DNA of 64,000 nucleotides from Saccharospirillum sp. (lineage in GTDB: Bacteria > Pseudomonadota > Gammaproteobacteria > Pseudomonadales > Natronospirillaceae). Location: positions 1 to 64,000 of the forward strand of contig JAIUML010000009.1 of NCBI GenBank assembly GCA_022565595.1, read 5' to 3'. Position numbers and translations under genes: made by a program. Below are positions 27,476 through 36,382 of the stretch, one piece after another (within the stretch, counting starts at the first letter, position 1; each line of letters starts with the position of its first letter). The notes beneath the pieces were generated by a model that was not told the DNA's origin, made no database searches, and saw only the letters and a list, made by a program, of their open reading frames with translations.

Positions 27476-28534
27476 TCAGGCCTCGTCTGGTGCTTGTTCG
27501 CTGACGCCCGCATCGGCAAAGCTGGCCATGTCGTTGAAAAAGGCTGCCGCCGCTTGGACCAGAGGCCAGGCCAGCACTGCACCGCTGCCTTCTCCCAGGC
27601 GCAAGTCGAGCTGCAGCAGTGGTTCGACATCCAGTGCCAACAGCAGGCTGTGGTGGGCCTTTTCGACCGAAAGATGGCTGAACACGCAGTAGTCCAGTAT
27701 CGCCGGATGATCTCGCCAGAGGGTCAAGAGGGCGGTGCTGGCAAGAAAACCATCGACCAGGATCACCTTGCCCACCTCGGCAGTTGCTGCCATGGCGCCG
27801 GCCATCATCGCCAATTCCAGGCCACCCAGGTGTTGCATGATGGCCGCACCAGAGGTCAGTTGATCACGATGCCGCACCAAGGCTTGTTCAACAACCTCCG
27901 CCTTGTGAACGAGCATGGCATCGTTAGCGCCGGTGCCGCGGCCAACACAGTCGTGTGGCGGTATTTTCAGGCAGGCCGCCATCAAGGCCGCACCAGCCGT
28001 GGTGTTGCCAATGCCCATTTCGCCGAAACTCAGCACTGAGCTGCCCTCGGCCAGCTTCATTCTGGCAAGTTCGGCGCCAAACTCTACAGCCGACAGACAC
28101 TGCTCCGGGGTCATCGCTGGTTCTGCGGTAAAATCCGCAGTACCTTCGGCAATGCGATGATCGAGCAGGTTGGGGTGGGGTGGCAAGCTGTCACCTCGAA
28201 TGCCTGCGTCGACTACGGTCATATTGATGTCCTGCTGTCGGCAGAACACATTGATGGCTGCACCACCATTGCAGAAGTTTGTCACCATTTGCCGGGTGAC
28301 TTCCGACGGGTAAGGGCTGACACCTTGAGCACAGACACCGTGGTCGGCGGCAAACACCAGATGATGAAGTGGCCCCAATTGAATATTCTGGCTGGCTTGA
28401 ATACGCGCCAGTTGAGCTGCGACTCGCTCCAGTTGGCCTAAGGCACCCTGGGGTTTGGTCTTGCCATCTATGTGTTGCTGGATGATGGCATCCATATGTC
28501 GAGAGGCCGGAGCGATGTTAAATGAATAACGCAT
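27476..28534 (-). CDS. cobT: Nicotinate-nucleotide--dimethylbenzimidazole phosphoribosyltransferase CobT
   Basis: CobT activates the lower-ligand base of B12 by moving phosphoribose from nicotinate mononucleotide to dimethylbenzimidazole. Family features: KTKPQGALGQLE at the start, VFAADHGVCAQGVSPYPS, GEMGIGNTTAGAAL and the catalytic Glu region LRLGEGSGA near the C-terminus. Its 352 aa are typical. It follows cobU by 15 bases. Confidence 0.95.
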   Translation of the reverse strand: MRYSFNIAPASRHMDAIIQQHIDGKTKPQGALGQLERVAAQLARIQASQNIQLGPLHHLVFAADHGVCAQGVSPYPSEVTRQMVTNFCNGGAAINVFCRQQDINMTVVDAGIRGDSLPPHPNLLDHRIAEGTADFTAEPAMTPEQCLSAVEFGAELARMKLAEGSSVLSFGEMGIGNTTAGAALMAACLKIPPHDCVGRGTGANDAMLVHKAEVVEQALVRHRDQLTSGAAIMQHLGGLELAMMAGAMAATAEVGKVILVDGFLASTALLTLWRDHPAILDYCVFSHLSVEKAHHSLLLALDVEPLLQLDLRLGEGSGAVLAWPLVQAAAAFFNDMASFADAGVSEQAPDEA

Positions 28535-28549
28535 CCTTTCTTCCTTTGG

Positions 28550-29059
28550 TTATTTGAGCTTCAGCGGCAAACCTGCTGTTATTAGTGTAACGGCTTGTGC
28601 CAGTTGAGCAATGTCCTGGTGTAACCAGCCGGTTTCATCGACGAACTGACGGCTCAGGGCTCCCATTGGTACAATGCCCTGGCCGACTTCATTGCTGACC
28701 AACAGGCAGTGAGCGTTCATGTTTTCAAGTTGCGCCAGCAAGGCCGCTCTTTCGGTTTTCCACTCTTCCGTATTTTGTGACAACTGCTGCGTCACCCACA
28801 GGGTAAGACAATCGACCACAACGGTAGCCTCTGATTGATTGCATTGGGCGAGGGCCGCCGTCAGTGCGTTCTCGCACGCCACAGTGACAAAGCGATCGTC
28901 ACGATAGGCTCGGTGATGGGCAATACGCTCTGCCATTTCCTGGTCGCCTGCTTGAGCCGTTGCCAGGTAAAAGTGTGGCCCTGATCGAGCCAGTGCAGTC
29001 TGTTCTGCGAAGCGTGATTTACCGGAGCGCGCCCCGCCCAGGATCAAGTGAATCGGCAT
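28550..29059 (-). CDS. cobU: Adenosylcobinamide kinase/guanylyltransferase CobU
   Basis: CobU phosphorylates adenosylcobinamide and transfers GMP to it. The P-loop GGARSGKSR is at residues 8-16, followed by HRAYRDDRF with the GMP-accepting His, VVDCLTLWV and LVSNEVGQGIVP. At 169 aa it is slightly short of the usual ~180. It heads the cobU-T-S-C operon; the 95-base gap to the divergent mgtE is too small for a cobalamin riboswitch and shows none. Confidence 0.95.
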   Translation of the reverse strand: MPIHLILGGARSGKSRFAEQTALARSGPHFYLATAQAGDQEMAERIAHHRAYRDDRFVTVACENALTAALAQCNQSEATVVVDCLTLWVTQQLSQNTEEWKTERAALLAQLENMNAHCLLVSNEVGQGIVPMGALSRQFVDETGWLHQDIAQLAQAVTLITAGLPLKLK

Positions 29060-29098
29060 CGAATGGTCTATCCTATCTCTGTTAGAGAGTATCGTCAG

Positions 29099-29108
29099 AG
29101 TATATACT
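29099..29108. promoter_or_regulatory. Palindromic -10 element between cobU and mgtE
   Basis: AGTATATACT is a perfect palindrome holding TATACT on both strands. It could serve as the -10 of both divergent promoters in this 95-base gap; matching -35 boxes are weak. Confidence 0.3.
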
Positions 29109-29154
29109 GCGCGCCCCGCTGTGTTGGTACAGTATCGCGTCAGGGAGTCATCTT

Positions 29155-30435
29155 ATGTCGTCTACAGAAATGCATTCTCACGCCCTGGGAGTTGTTGATG
29201 TACTGCGCCGGCTCAAGCCGGAAGAGCGTGCTCAGATGTTGTCCAGCTATGAGCCAGACATGGCGCTGGCCATTTTTGAGCAACTCGACACCACCTTGCA
29301 GGAAGAACTGCTGGATGAATTGCCCGACACCGAAGTCAAACAGCTGATCGAAAGCCTTGACCCGGATGACCGGGTTCGCCTGCTCGATGCTCTGCCCGAA
29401 GCCATTGCCGACCGACTGTTGAGCCGCCTCAACCGCCGTGAGATGCGTCTGACTCGGAAGTTGATGAGCTACCCGGAGGAATCCGCCGGGCGCATCATGA
29501 ACCCGGAGTACCTGCCGGTGCGAGACGACCTTACTGCTGAGGACGCATTAGCGCTGGTACACCGGGAAGGCCGTTCAGCTGGCACCATTGATGCCCTGCC
29601 AGTGATCGATGAAGACCGCTGCGTAGTCGGGTTGTTGTCGCTTAGCAAACTGGTACTGGCTGAACCTTTCGACCGAGTCGGTGACCTCATGGTTACTCCG
29701 GTACCGACCGTCAGCCCCGAAACGGACCAGGAAGCCGTCGCCCACCTGATCCAGAAAGCCGACCTGTTGGCTGTACCCGTTGTCGATGAAGACGAGCGTC
29801 TGCTCGGTCTGATTACCGTCGACGATGCCATGGACATTTTGCAGTCAGAACGCGAAGAAGACTTTGCGCTCGTTTCCGCCAGCGAACCGCTGGATCGGCC
29901 TTATTTTTCGACCAGTCCTATTGGTCTCGCCCGGTCTCGACTCGTCTGGCTTACCCTCCTGGCGGTGGCTGGGGTGTTAACCGTCAATGTACTGGGTGCT
30001 TTCGAAGAAGTTCTCGATCAGGTTATCGCTCTCGCTCTATTCATTCCCTTGCTGATCGGAATCGGAGGCAACTGTGGTGCCCAATCTGCCACCACGGTTA
30101 TTCGAGCCATGGCTATTGGTGACCTCGCTGGCCGCAATCCGATCATGATTATCTCGCGAGAAGGTTTGACTGGCTTGATACTGGGTACCGGTGTCGCGAC
30201 GCTCGCCTTTTTGCCCGTCATGCTGATCTTCGAGGTTAACCTCGCCATCACCATCGCCCTGACCCTCGTAGCCATCTGCACCCTGGCTACGGTAGTTGGA
30301 TCGAGCATGCCCTTGCTCGCCAAGCGCTTCAACATTGACCCTGCCGTCGTCAGCGCCCCCATGGTCACCACGCTCGTCGATGCCAGCGGTTTGCTCGTCT
30401 ACTTTCTCATCGCCATGATCGTCATGGGGCTTTAG
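29155..30435 (+). CDS. mgtE: MgtE-family magnesium transporter
   Basis: MgtE is a gated Mg2+ channel of the inner membrane. An N-terminal helical domain (VLRRLKPEERAQML) is followed by MSYPEESAGRIMNPEY, two CBS domains (GLLSLSKLVLAEPF; GLITVDDAMDIL) and five membrane helices. The pore signature reads GGNCGAQSATTVIRAM; the usual form has Ala for the Cys and Asn/Ser for the second Ala, a mild oddity. The N-domain is short, giving 426 aa against about 450. ATG 29155 follows AGGGAG. It is divergent from cobU. Confidence 0.93.
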   Translation: MSSTEMHSHALGVVDVLRRLKPEERAQMLSSYEPDMALAIFEQLDTTLQEELLDELPDTEVKQLIESLDPDDRVRLLDALPEAIADRLLSRLNRREMRLTRKLMSYPEESAGRIMNPEYLPVRDDLTAEDALALVHREGRSAGTIDALPVIDEDRCVVGLLSLSKLVLAEPFDRVGDLMVTPVPTVSPETDQEAVAHLIQKADLLAVPVVDEDERLLGLITVDDAMDILQSEREEDFALVSASEPLDRPYFSTSPIGLARSRLVWLTLLAVAGVLTVNVLGAFEEVLDQVIALALFIPLLIGIGGNCGAQSATTVIRAMAIGDLAGRNPIMIISREGLTGLILGTGVATLAFLPVMLIFEVNLAITIALTLVAICTLATVVGSSMPLLAKRFNIDPAVVSAPMVTTLVDASGLLVYFLIAMIVMGL

Positions 30436-30637
30436 TGCCGGCTCACGTTGCCGTAGCCGGAGCGTCCCACCGGAAAAAACAGACCAGAATCCTGACCTGG
30501 ATCACTGGAATGACGAGGGTTTAGCCTCATATTGGTGTTACCGAAAGTGGCTGGCGGCCACAGAAACCGTTACAAGCCGTTTTGGGCCGTCCTGTTAATA
30601 AAGGGCGGGGAAATCAGTCAACAAAGGAGGAAACAGT

Positions 30638-31009
30638 ATGAAGCAACTAGCCCAACTACTGACCGCCTGCGCCTTGTCCATTTTAGTGGCAAGTGGCGCT
30701 GCAGCCTTTGATCTGTGGACTGGCGGTGTCAGTGAACATGAACGCAGCGACGCACCCGAACGTAACACCCGGGTCGAGTTCTTTGTCGACAGCGGCTCCT
30801 ATTTGTCCAACGTCTACTTTGAGCTCTATACCGACACCGGAACCCGCATTCTCGACGGGCATTCCGATGGCCCCTGGGTCATGATGGAGCTATTCCCTGG
30901 TGAGTACAGCATTCGCGGCACCCGCGAAGACACCGGTGAAGCCCAGAGCGTGAGGTTTTTCGTGGAAGATGGCCGTAACCATGTCTTCGGCCTCAGATTT
31001 ACTGAGTAA
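30638..31009 (+). CDS. Small secreted protein of unknown function
   Basis: I do not recognise this 123-aa protein. A clear signal peptide (MKQLAQLLTACALSILVASG, cleavage near Ala-Ala-Ala/Phe at residue 23) precedes a 100-residue domain rich in aromatic and acidic residues (FDLWTGGVSEHE, FFVDSGSYLSNVYFELY, FPGEYSIRGT). The alternating pattern and the GEYSIRG/HVFGLRF turns suggest a beta-sandwich like bacterial carboxypeptidase-regulatory domains. ATG 30638 has a near-perfect AAAGGAGG site and a strong terminator follows, so it is a monocistronic and probably well-expressed gene. No Pho box is seen before it. Confidence 0.8.
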   Translation: MKQLAQLLTACALSILVASGAAAFDLWTGGVSEHERSDAPERNTRVEFFVDSGSYLSNVYFELYTDTGTRILDGHSDGPWVMMELFPGEYSIRGTREDTGEAQSVRFFVEDGRNHVFGLRFTE

Positions 31010-31030
31010 CTCAAAGTATAGAAGGAAAAA

Positions 31031-31061
31031 AAACCGGCCTGAATAAGGCCGGTTTTTTTTT
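31031..31061 (+). terminator. Rho-independent terminator of the small secreted protein gene
   Basis: A perfect ten-base stem AAACCGGCCT (31031-31040) / AGGCCGGTTT (31046-31055) with a five-base loop runs into a T tract to 31061. The preceding A run makes it potentially bidirectional. Confidence 0.92.
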
Positions 31062-31076
31062 GAATAACAGCTTCGA

Positions 31077-31110
31077 TTGTCACCTTATCGTCATATTCCA
31101 ACTCTATAGT
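31077..31110 (+). promoter_or_regulatory. Pho box and -10 of pstS2
   Basis: Half-sites TTGTCAC (31077-31083) and TCGTCAT (31088-31094) flank CTTA; ten bases later comes TATAGT (31105-31110). The geometry is identical to the other two Pho boxes in the window. Confidence 0.75.
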
Positions 31111-31167
31111 GCGTCCTGTGCAGGGGCTTCGCCCTGTCAGGTCAAACAAACCATGTTGGAGACCCTC

Positions 31168-32142
31168 ATGACAATCAAGACCATTTTTAAAGCCTGCGCC
31201 CTTGCTGGTGCAGTCACACTTGGCACAGCCGCCGTTGCCGATGTCGATCCTAACCTGCCTGAGTACAGCCGTGCTTCTGGTGTATCTGGTAACCTGACGT
31301 CTATCGGTTCAGACACCCTGAACAACCTGATGACACTGTGGGCTGAAGAGTTCGCCAAGTTCTACCCGAACGTCAACGTCCAGATTCAAGGTGCCGGTTC
31401 AGGTACAGCGCCTCCTGCTATTACTGAAGGCACCGCACAGTTGGCTCCAATGAGCCGCGGCATGCGTCAGTCTGAGCTTCAGTCTTTCGAAGAGCGCCAT
31501 GGCTATGAGCCTTACGCTTTGCCAGTCGCTATCGACATGTTGGCGGTTTACGTCAACCGTGATAACCCTCTTGAATGTCTGTCTTTGCCACAAGTCGATG
31601 CCATATTCTCTGCGACTCGCCTGGGCAACTACAATGAAGACATCACCCGTTGGGGCCAGGTTGGTCTGACAGGCGCCTGGGCTAACCGTGACTTCGCCTT
31701 GTACAGCCGGAACGCTGTATCTGGTACTTACGGTTTCTTCAAAGACAACGCCCTGTTCGGCGGTGACTTCAAATCCAGCATTAATGAGCAGCCAGGTTCT
31801 TCTTCTGTTGTTCAAGGTGTAACCGAGTCCATCAACGGCATTGGCTACTCCGGTATTGGCTACCGTACTCCGGGCGTAAAAGTACTGGATCTGGCAGCTG
31901 AAGAAGGCGGTGATTGTGTAGCTGCAAGTGCCGACAACGCTGGCACAGGTACTTATCCGCTGGCTCGTTTCCTCTACGTCTACATCAACAAGGATCCTAA
32001 CCGCGATCTGGACCCGCTGCAGCGCGAGTTCGTGAAGATGCTTTACACCAAAGAAGGTCAGGAAGTGGTACATCGTGATGGTTTCGTACCCTTGCCTGAA
32101 TCACTTGCCGCTCAAATCCGTGCGGACCTGGGCATCAACTAA
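31168..32142 (+). CDS. pstS: Phosphate ABC transporter substrate-binding protein, second copy
   Basis: This is a second periplasmic phosphate-binding protein (324 aa). A signal peptide ends near VAD (AGAVTLGTAAVA). Phosphate-site signatures: TSIGSDTLNNL, QIQGAGSGT, APMSRGM and NAVSGTYGFF. I place the start at ATG 31168, preceded by GGAG with a seven-base spacing; ATG 31153 is less well placed. It has its own Pho box and a terminator directly after it, so it can be made in excess over its permease. It shares little obvious identity with PstS1 at 15710. Confidence 0.95.
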   Translation: MTIKTIFKACALAGAVTLGTAAVADVDPNLPEYSRASGVSGNLTSIGSDTLNNLMTLWAEEFAKFYPNVNVQIQGAGSGTAPPAITEGTAQLAPMSRGMRQSELQSFEERHGYEPYALPVAIDMLAVYVNRDNPLECLSLPQVDAIFSATRLGNYNEDITRWGQVGLTGAWANRDFALYSRNAVSGTYGFFKDNALFGGDFKSSINEQPGSSSVVQGVTESINGIGYSGIGYRTPGVKVLDLAAEEGGDCVAASADNAGTGTYPLARFLYVYINKDPNRDLDPLQREFVKMLYTKEGQEVVHRDGFVPLPESLAAQIRADLGIN

Positions 32143-32158
32143 GCCTCAGTCAGACCAG

Positions 32159-32182
32159 AAGCCAGCGAAAGCTGGCTTTTTT
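32159..32182 (+). terminator. Terminator after pstS2
   Basis: AAGCCAGC (32159-32166), GAAA tetraloop, GCTGGCTT (32171-32178), then T run to 32182. It separates pstS2 from pstC2. Confidence 0.88.
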
Positions 32183-32262
32183 ATGTCCAGAAAATGGCCA
32201 GGGACAGACAGTACTCCAGCAATTCAGGAGCAATTTCCGAAGAGGGCCTGACATATCACTGA

Positions 32263-32296
32263 CTGTCACAGTTTTGTCATATAAAAGTAATATTCT
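32263..32296 (+). promoter_or_regulatory. Pho box and -10 of pstC2A2B2-phoU2
   Basis: CTGTCAC (32263-32269) and TTGTCAT (32274-32280) flank AGTT; ten bases on is TATTCT (32291-32296). This is the best match to the PhoB consensus in the window. Confidence 0.82.
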
Positions 32297-32381
32297 GCGC
32301 CGAGTCGAGCGGGTTGGCTGCTATAAACACCCGGCCCCGCTGTCTTTCTGCCTGATTCAAACACACGAGTAGACCTTCATC

Positions 32382-34685
32382 ATGACTGAATCTCTCTCTG
32401 CACAGGAATCACCGTCTAAACGGCCTGAATCCCTGTTGCCCGATTCGAAAACCCGTGCAAAACGCCGGTCACGTCGAAAACTGCGCGACAGAATTTCATT
32501 CTGGGGTGTGTCGGCAGCCGGCTTTGGCGTCGTTTTCTCGCTGGCGCTGATCTTCATATACCTTTTTTATGAGGTCATTCCGGTTTTCAAAGGTGCCACT
32601 CTGGATGAGCAGCGGCGTTTTAGTTTGCCCGCCATAGAGCAGAATCAGCAGGTAGAGCGTCTGTGGCTGGAGCGCTATCAGGAACTGGGTGTTTATTACA
32701 CCAATGATGCTCAGGTTCGTTTTTTCGAGGTAGACACTGGTGCAATACGTTCAGAGTTTGAACTGAACGTTCCCGAAGGCGTCAGCGCTACCAGCTTTGC
32801 CAACGGTGAAGATATCGGCCGCTTTGTTGCGTACGGCTTGAGCGATGGTCAAATAGTCTCTGCCCGGCACGCCTACGACCTCAGCTTTCCCGACGATCGT
32901 CGCTTTATTCAGCCAAAAATGGAATTCCCCTTTGGCGAAGACCCTATTATTTTGGATGAAGATGGACAGCCGATACAAATACTGGGTGTTCAAGCATCGA
33001 CGCGGGGCACACCAAGAATGGGTGTTGCTGGCTACACAAGGGATGAACGTCTGGTGATGGCCGTGCTAGCCACACAAACCAACATGATGACCGGAGCGGT
33101 GACTGTTCAGGCTAATCGAGCAACACTGCCAGCCTTACCAAGCGGTACCAATCCGACGAGCATCCTTATCGATAAGAACCTCCGCTCTGTTTTCGTTGCA
33201 GATGAGCAGGGCAGGGTTCATTACTTCGATGTCAGTAACTTGAATTCGCCAAGGCTGGTACAAACGGTTTCTGTTGGTAGCCCGATTACTGCCATGGATT
33301 TTCTGGTCGGTTCGGTCTCTATCATAATCGGTACAGAATCCGGCGAGTTGTCTCAATGGTTTCTGGTGCGTGATGACCAGAACCAATACACCCTGGAAAA
33401 AGTGCGGGAATTCACTGCTCACTCGGCAGCCATTACCTCGCTGACACCTGAGTACACCCGTAAGGGCTTCCTGGTTGGTGATGCTTCCGGTGTGGTCGGT
33501 ATTCATTACGGTACTTCGGCTCGCACTTTGTTGCAGAAGTCTGTGCAGAGTGAACCAATTACCGGCATTGCTGTTTCACAGATCAACCAGCGCGTGCTCA
33601 CTTTATCCGCCAGCAATGAAGTAGCTGCTTTCGAGTTGTGGAACCGGCATCCGCAGATTTCGTTCAGAGCCCTCTGGAACAAGGTCTGGTATGAAGGCCG
33701 CAGTTCTCCTGAATACATCTGGCAGTCATCTTCTGCCAGTGATGAATTTGAGTCCAAGTTCAGCCTGATTCCGTTGACTGTCGGTACATTAAAAGCGGCT
33801 TTTTTTGCCATGTTGTTTGCCATGCCACTGGGTCTGTTGGGGGCCATTTACACGGCCTATTTCTTGACACCCAAACTCAGGGGCGTGGTTAAACCGACGA
33901 TCGAAATCATGGAAGCCTTGCCGACCGTTATTCTTGGCTTTCTTGCTGGCCTTTGGTTGGCTCCCTTTATGGAAAACCACTTGCCAGCAGTATTCAGTAT
34001 TCTGGTAGGCATGCCATTGATTATGATAGGGGTAGCCGCTCTTTGGGGCTATGTGCCCAAGGGTTTGCGTAATCAGATTCCGATCGGCTGGGAAGCCGTA
34101 ATTTTGATCCCTTTTATTCTGTTCTTCGGTTGGTTATGCGTCACGCTATCGCCTTTTGTCGAAATCGCCTTCTTTGACGGCAGTATGCGTCAATGGTTGA
34201 CCGATGTCGGTATTACCTACGACCAACGCAATGCCATGGTTGTCGGCGTGGCCATGGGTTTTGCAGTAATCCCGACCATTTACTCTATCGCAGAAGATGC
34301 TGTATTTAACGTGCCCAAGCATTTGACTCAGGGGTCGCTGGCGCTCGGTGCAACAGCCTGGCAAACGGTTGTAGGGGTCGTGTTACCAACTGCTAGCCCG
34401 GGCCTTTTCTCTGCCGTCATGATTGGTTTTGGTCGTGCCATTGGCGAAACCATGATCGTGTTGATGGCCACGGGCAACAGCCCCATCGTCAACTTCAATA
34501 TCTTTGAAGGCATGCGGACTCTGTCGGCCAATATCGCGGTCGAGTTACCAGAAACGGCTGTGGGCGGTACCCACTTCCGCATTCTGTTCCTCGCAGCATT
34601 GGTGCTCTTTATCGTTACCTTTATCTTTAACACCATCGCTGAAGTGGTGCGCCAACGTTTGCGCCTCCGCTACAGCAGCTTGTAA
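32382..34685 (+). CDS. pstC: Phosphate ABC transporter permease PstC, large form
   Basis: This is a 767-aa PstC of the Pseudomonas type. After a cytoplasmic N-terminus and one membrane helix (FGVVFSLALIFIYLFYEVIPVF, near residue 50) comes a roughly 380-residue periplasmic region with repeated strand patterns (SVFVADEQGRVHYFDVSN; GTESGELSQWFLV) that look like a beta-propeller. The permease core begins near residue 465 (LKAAFFAMLFAMPLGLLGAIYTAYF) and carries the coupling loop LALGATAWQTVVGVVLP. It pairs with PstA2 17 bases downstream. The extra domain is absent from PstC1. Confidence 0.93.
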   Translation: MTESLSAQESPSKRPESLLPDSKTRAKRRSRRKLRDRISFWGVSAAGFGVVFSLALIFIYLFYEVIPVFKGATLDEQRRFSLPAIEQNQQVERLWLERYQELGVYYTNDAQVRFFEVDTGAIRSEFELNVPEGVSATSFANGEDIGRFVAYGLSDGQIVSARHAYDLSFPDDRRFIQPKMEFPFGEDPIILDEDGQPIQILGVQASTRGTPRMGVAGYTRDERLVMAVLATQTNMMTGAVTVQANRATLPALPSGTNPTSILIDKNLRSVFVADEQGRVHYFDVSNLNSPRLVQTVSVGSPITAMDFLVGSVSIIIGTESGELSQWFLVRDDQNQYTLEKVREFTAHSAAITSLTPEYTRKGFLVGDASGVVGIHYGTSARTLLQKSVQSEPITGIAVSQINQRVLTLSASNEVAAFELWNRHPQISFRALWNKVWYEGRSSPEYIWQSSSASDEFESKFSLIPLTVGTLKAAFFAMLFAMPLGLLGAIYTAYFLTPKLRGVVKPTIEIMEALPTVILGFLAGLWLAPFMENHLPAVFSILVGMPLIMIGVAALWGYVPKGLRNQIPIGWEAVILIPFILFFGWLCVTLSPFVEIAFFDGSMRQWLTDVGITYDQRNAMVVGVAMGFAVIPTIYSIAEDAVFNVPKHLTQGSLALGATAWQTVVGVVLPTASPGLFSAVMIGFGRAIGETMIVLMATGNSPIVNFNIFEGMRTLSANIAVELPETAVGGTHFRILFLAALVLFIVTFIFNTIAEVVRQRLRLRYSSL

Positions 34686-34702
34686 GCCAGGGGGAATAGA
34701 CA

Positions 34703-36370
34703 ATGAAAGCATGGTTTCGAAGTGGCACACCCTGGATCTGGCTGACTGGTGGCGCCTTGGCCTTGAGTCTGGTGATGGTGATTGGCTTATTGAGCTTGAT
34801 CGCTGTGCGGGGTTTCGGGCATTTCTGGCCCTCTCTGGTAGCGGAAACCGTTGTTACCAACCACGACACCGGTGAGCAAACACTGGTACTGGGTGAGATT
34901 ACTCGTACCGAACAGGTACCGGCTGCTGTAGCTCGTGATGCGGGTCAGTTTGTGCCGGAAGGCATTGAGCTGGTTGAGCGTGTATTGTTCAAGCGCGGTA
35001 ACCGCGATCAGTTCGGGCAGGACTTTGTTTGGCACTTGGGGTTGACCCTGGATGAGATGAGTTTCCCGCCTGAAGTATTGGCCATTGAGCGCCGCGAGTG
35101 GGGTAACTTTTACGGCTATCCAATTTACCTGGAAATTGATGGCGAGCGTATTGAAACCGATGACCCGCGCTTTCGCGATCTGACTCAGGCCGCCGTCGAC
35201 CGCAGCCTCGATTATCGCCAGCGCATCCGCAGGATTGAACGAACCGACATCGGGCGCACCAGTCGTGAGTTGGAAAATATCCGACTCGAGGAGCGCGGAA
35301 TGCAATTGCGCGGAGTAACTGGCCCGGATCTGGAGGAAGCACAGGAGCGTTTTGCTCGCCAGCGGGCGCTGCTCGAAGCCGAGTTTCTTGAGTTGCGCTC
35401 TGAACTGGATGCCTTGTACGCAAGCCAGCGTCGCGACCTGCTGCACATGCGCATGTCTGACGAGCGGGAATTGACCATTGGTTTTGATAACATCGTGCGG
35501 GTGACCAGTCCAAATGACATCACTGTGCTGGCTAAGATTGTCGAGTACTTTGATCGTGTTGGCGAGTTCCTTACCGAAGGACCGCGTGAAGCCAATACAG
35601 AAGGTGGCATTTTCCCGGCGATTTTCGGCACTGTGACCATGGTGCTGGTGATGTCTATCATGGTAACGCCCTTTGGCGTACTGGCGGCCATATACCTGCG
35701 TGAATACGCCAAGCAGGGCACAGTGACTCGCATCATTCGAGTGTCGGTGTACAACCTGGCCGGGGTGCCGTCCATTGTGTTCGGAGTGTTTGGCCTTGGC
35801 TTTTTTGTGTACTTCCTGGGTGGCAATATCGACCAATTGTTTTATCAGGCAGCCTTGCCATCGCCAACCTTCGGCACACCAGGTTTGTTCTGGGCGTCAC
35901 TGACTCTGGCCTTGTTGACTTTGCCGGTTGTGATTGTCTCCACCGAAGAAGGCCTGGCGCGTATTCCGACCACCATTCGCCAGGGCAGCCTCGCGCTCGG
36001 CGCCACCAAATCCGAAACCCTCTGGAAGGTTGTTGTGCCGCTGGCAACACCGGCTATGATGACCGGTTTGATTCTCGCCATTGCACGCGCAGCTGGTGAA
36101 GTGGCGCCGTTAATGTTGGTGGGTGTGGTCAAGCTGGCACCGACTCTGCCAATCGATGGTGAGTTTCCCTTTATTCACCTCGAGCGCAAGATCATGCACC
36201 TGGGTTTCCACATCTACGACGTCGGCTTTCAGAGCCCGAACGTCGAAGCAGCGCGACCACTGGTTTACGCCACAGCCCTGACCCTGGTTTTGTTGATCAT
36301 TGTGCTGAACTTGACCGCCATCGCCATTCGTAACCGCCTGCGTGAAAAATACCGCAGCGATTCGGACTAA
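34703..36370 (+). CDS. pstA: Phosphate ABC transporter permease PstA, large form
   Basis: This is the partner of the large PstC, 555 aa. One N-terminal helix (LSLVMVIGLLSLIAVRGFG) precedes a ~280-residue periplasmic/coiled-coil-like region rich in Arg and Glu (residues ~150-240), then the permease core (FGTVTMVLVMSIMVTPFGVLAAIY) with SLALGATKSETLWKVVVP as the ATPase-contact loop. ATG 34703 has GGGGGAA upstream. The size fits Pseudomonas PstA (about 510 aa) better than that of E. coli. Confidence 0.93.
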   Translation: MKAWFRSGTPWIWLTGGALALSLVMVIGLLSLIAVRGFGHFWPSLVAETVVTNHDTGEQTLVLGEITRTEQVPAAVARDAGQFVPEGIELVERVLFKRGNRDQFGQDFVWHLGLTLDEMSFPPEVLAIERREWGNFYGYPIYLEIDGERIETDDPRFRDLTQAAVDRSLDYRQRIRRIERTDIGRTSRELENIRLEERGMQLRGVTGPDLEEAQERFARQRALLEAEFLELRSELDALYASQRRDLLHMRMSDERELTIGFDNIVRVTSPNDITVLAKIVEYFDRVGEFLTEGPREANTEGGIFPAIFGTVTMVLVMSIMVTPFGVLAAIYLREYAKQGTVTRIIRVSVYNLAGVPSIVFGVFGLGFFVYFLGGNIDQLFYQAALPSPTFGTPGLFWASLTLALLTLPVVIVSTEEGLARIPTTIRQGSLALGATKSETLWKVVVPLATPAMMTGLILAIARAAGEVAPLMLVGVVKLAPTLPIDGEFPFIHLERKIMHLGFHIYDVGFQSPNVEAARPLVYATALTLVLLIIVLNLTAIAIRNRLREKYRSDSD

Positions 36371-36382
36371 GAGGCCCCGGCC

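Noticed and set aside
29060-29154. Cobalamin or M-box riboswitch between cobU and mgtE
   Set aside because: Only 95 bases shared by two divergent genes and no riboswitch core elements are seen.
34787-35836. 349-codon leftward frame
   Set aside because: Antisense to pstA2; no recognised domain.
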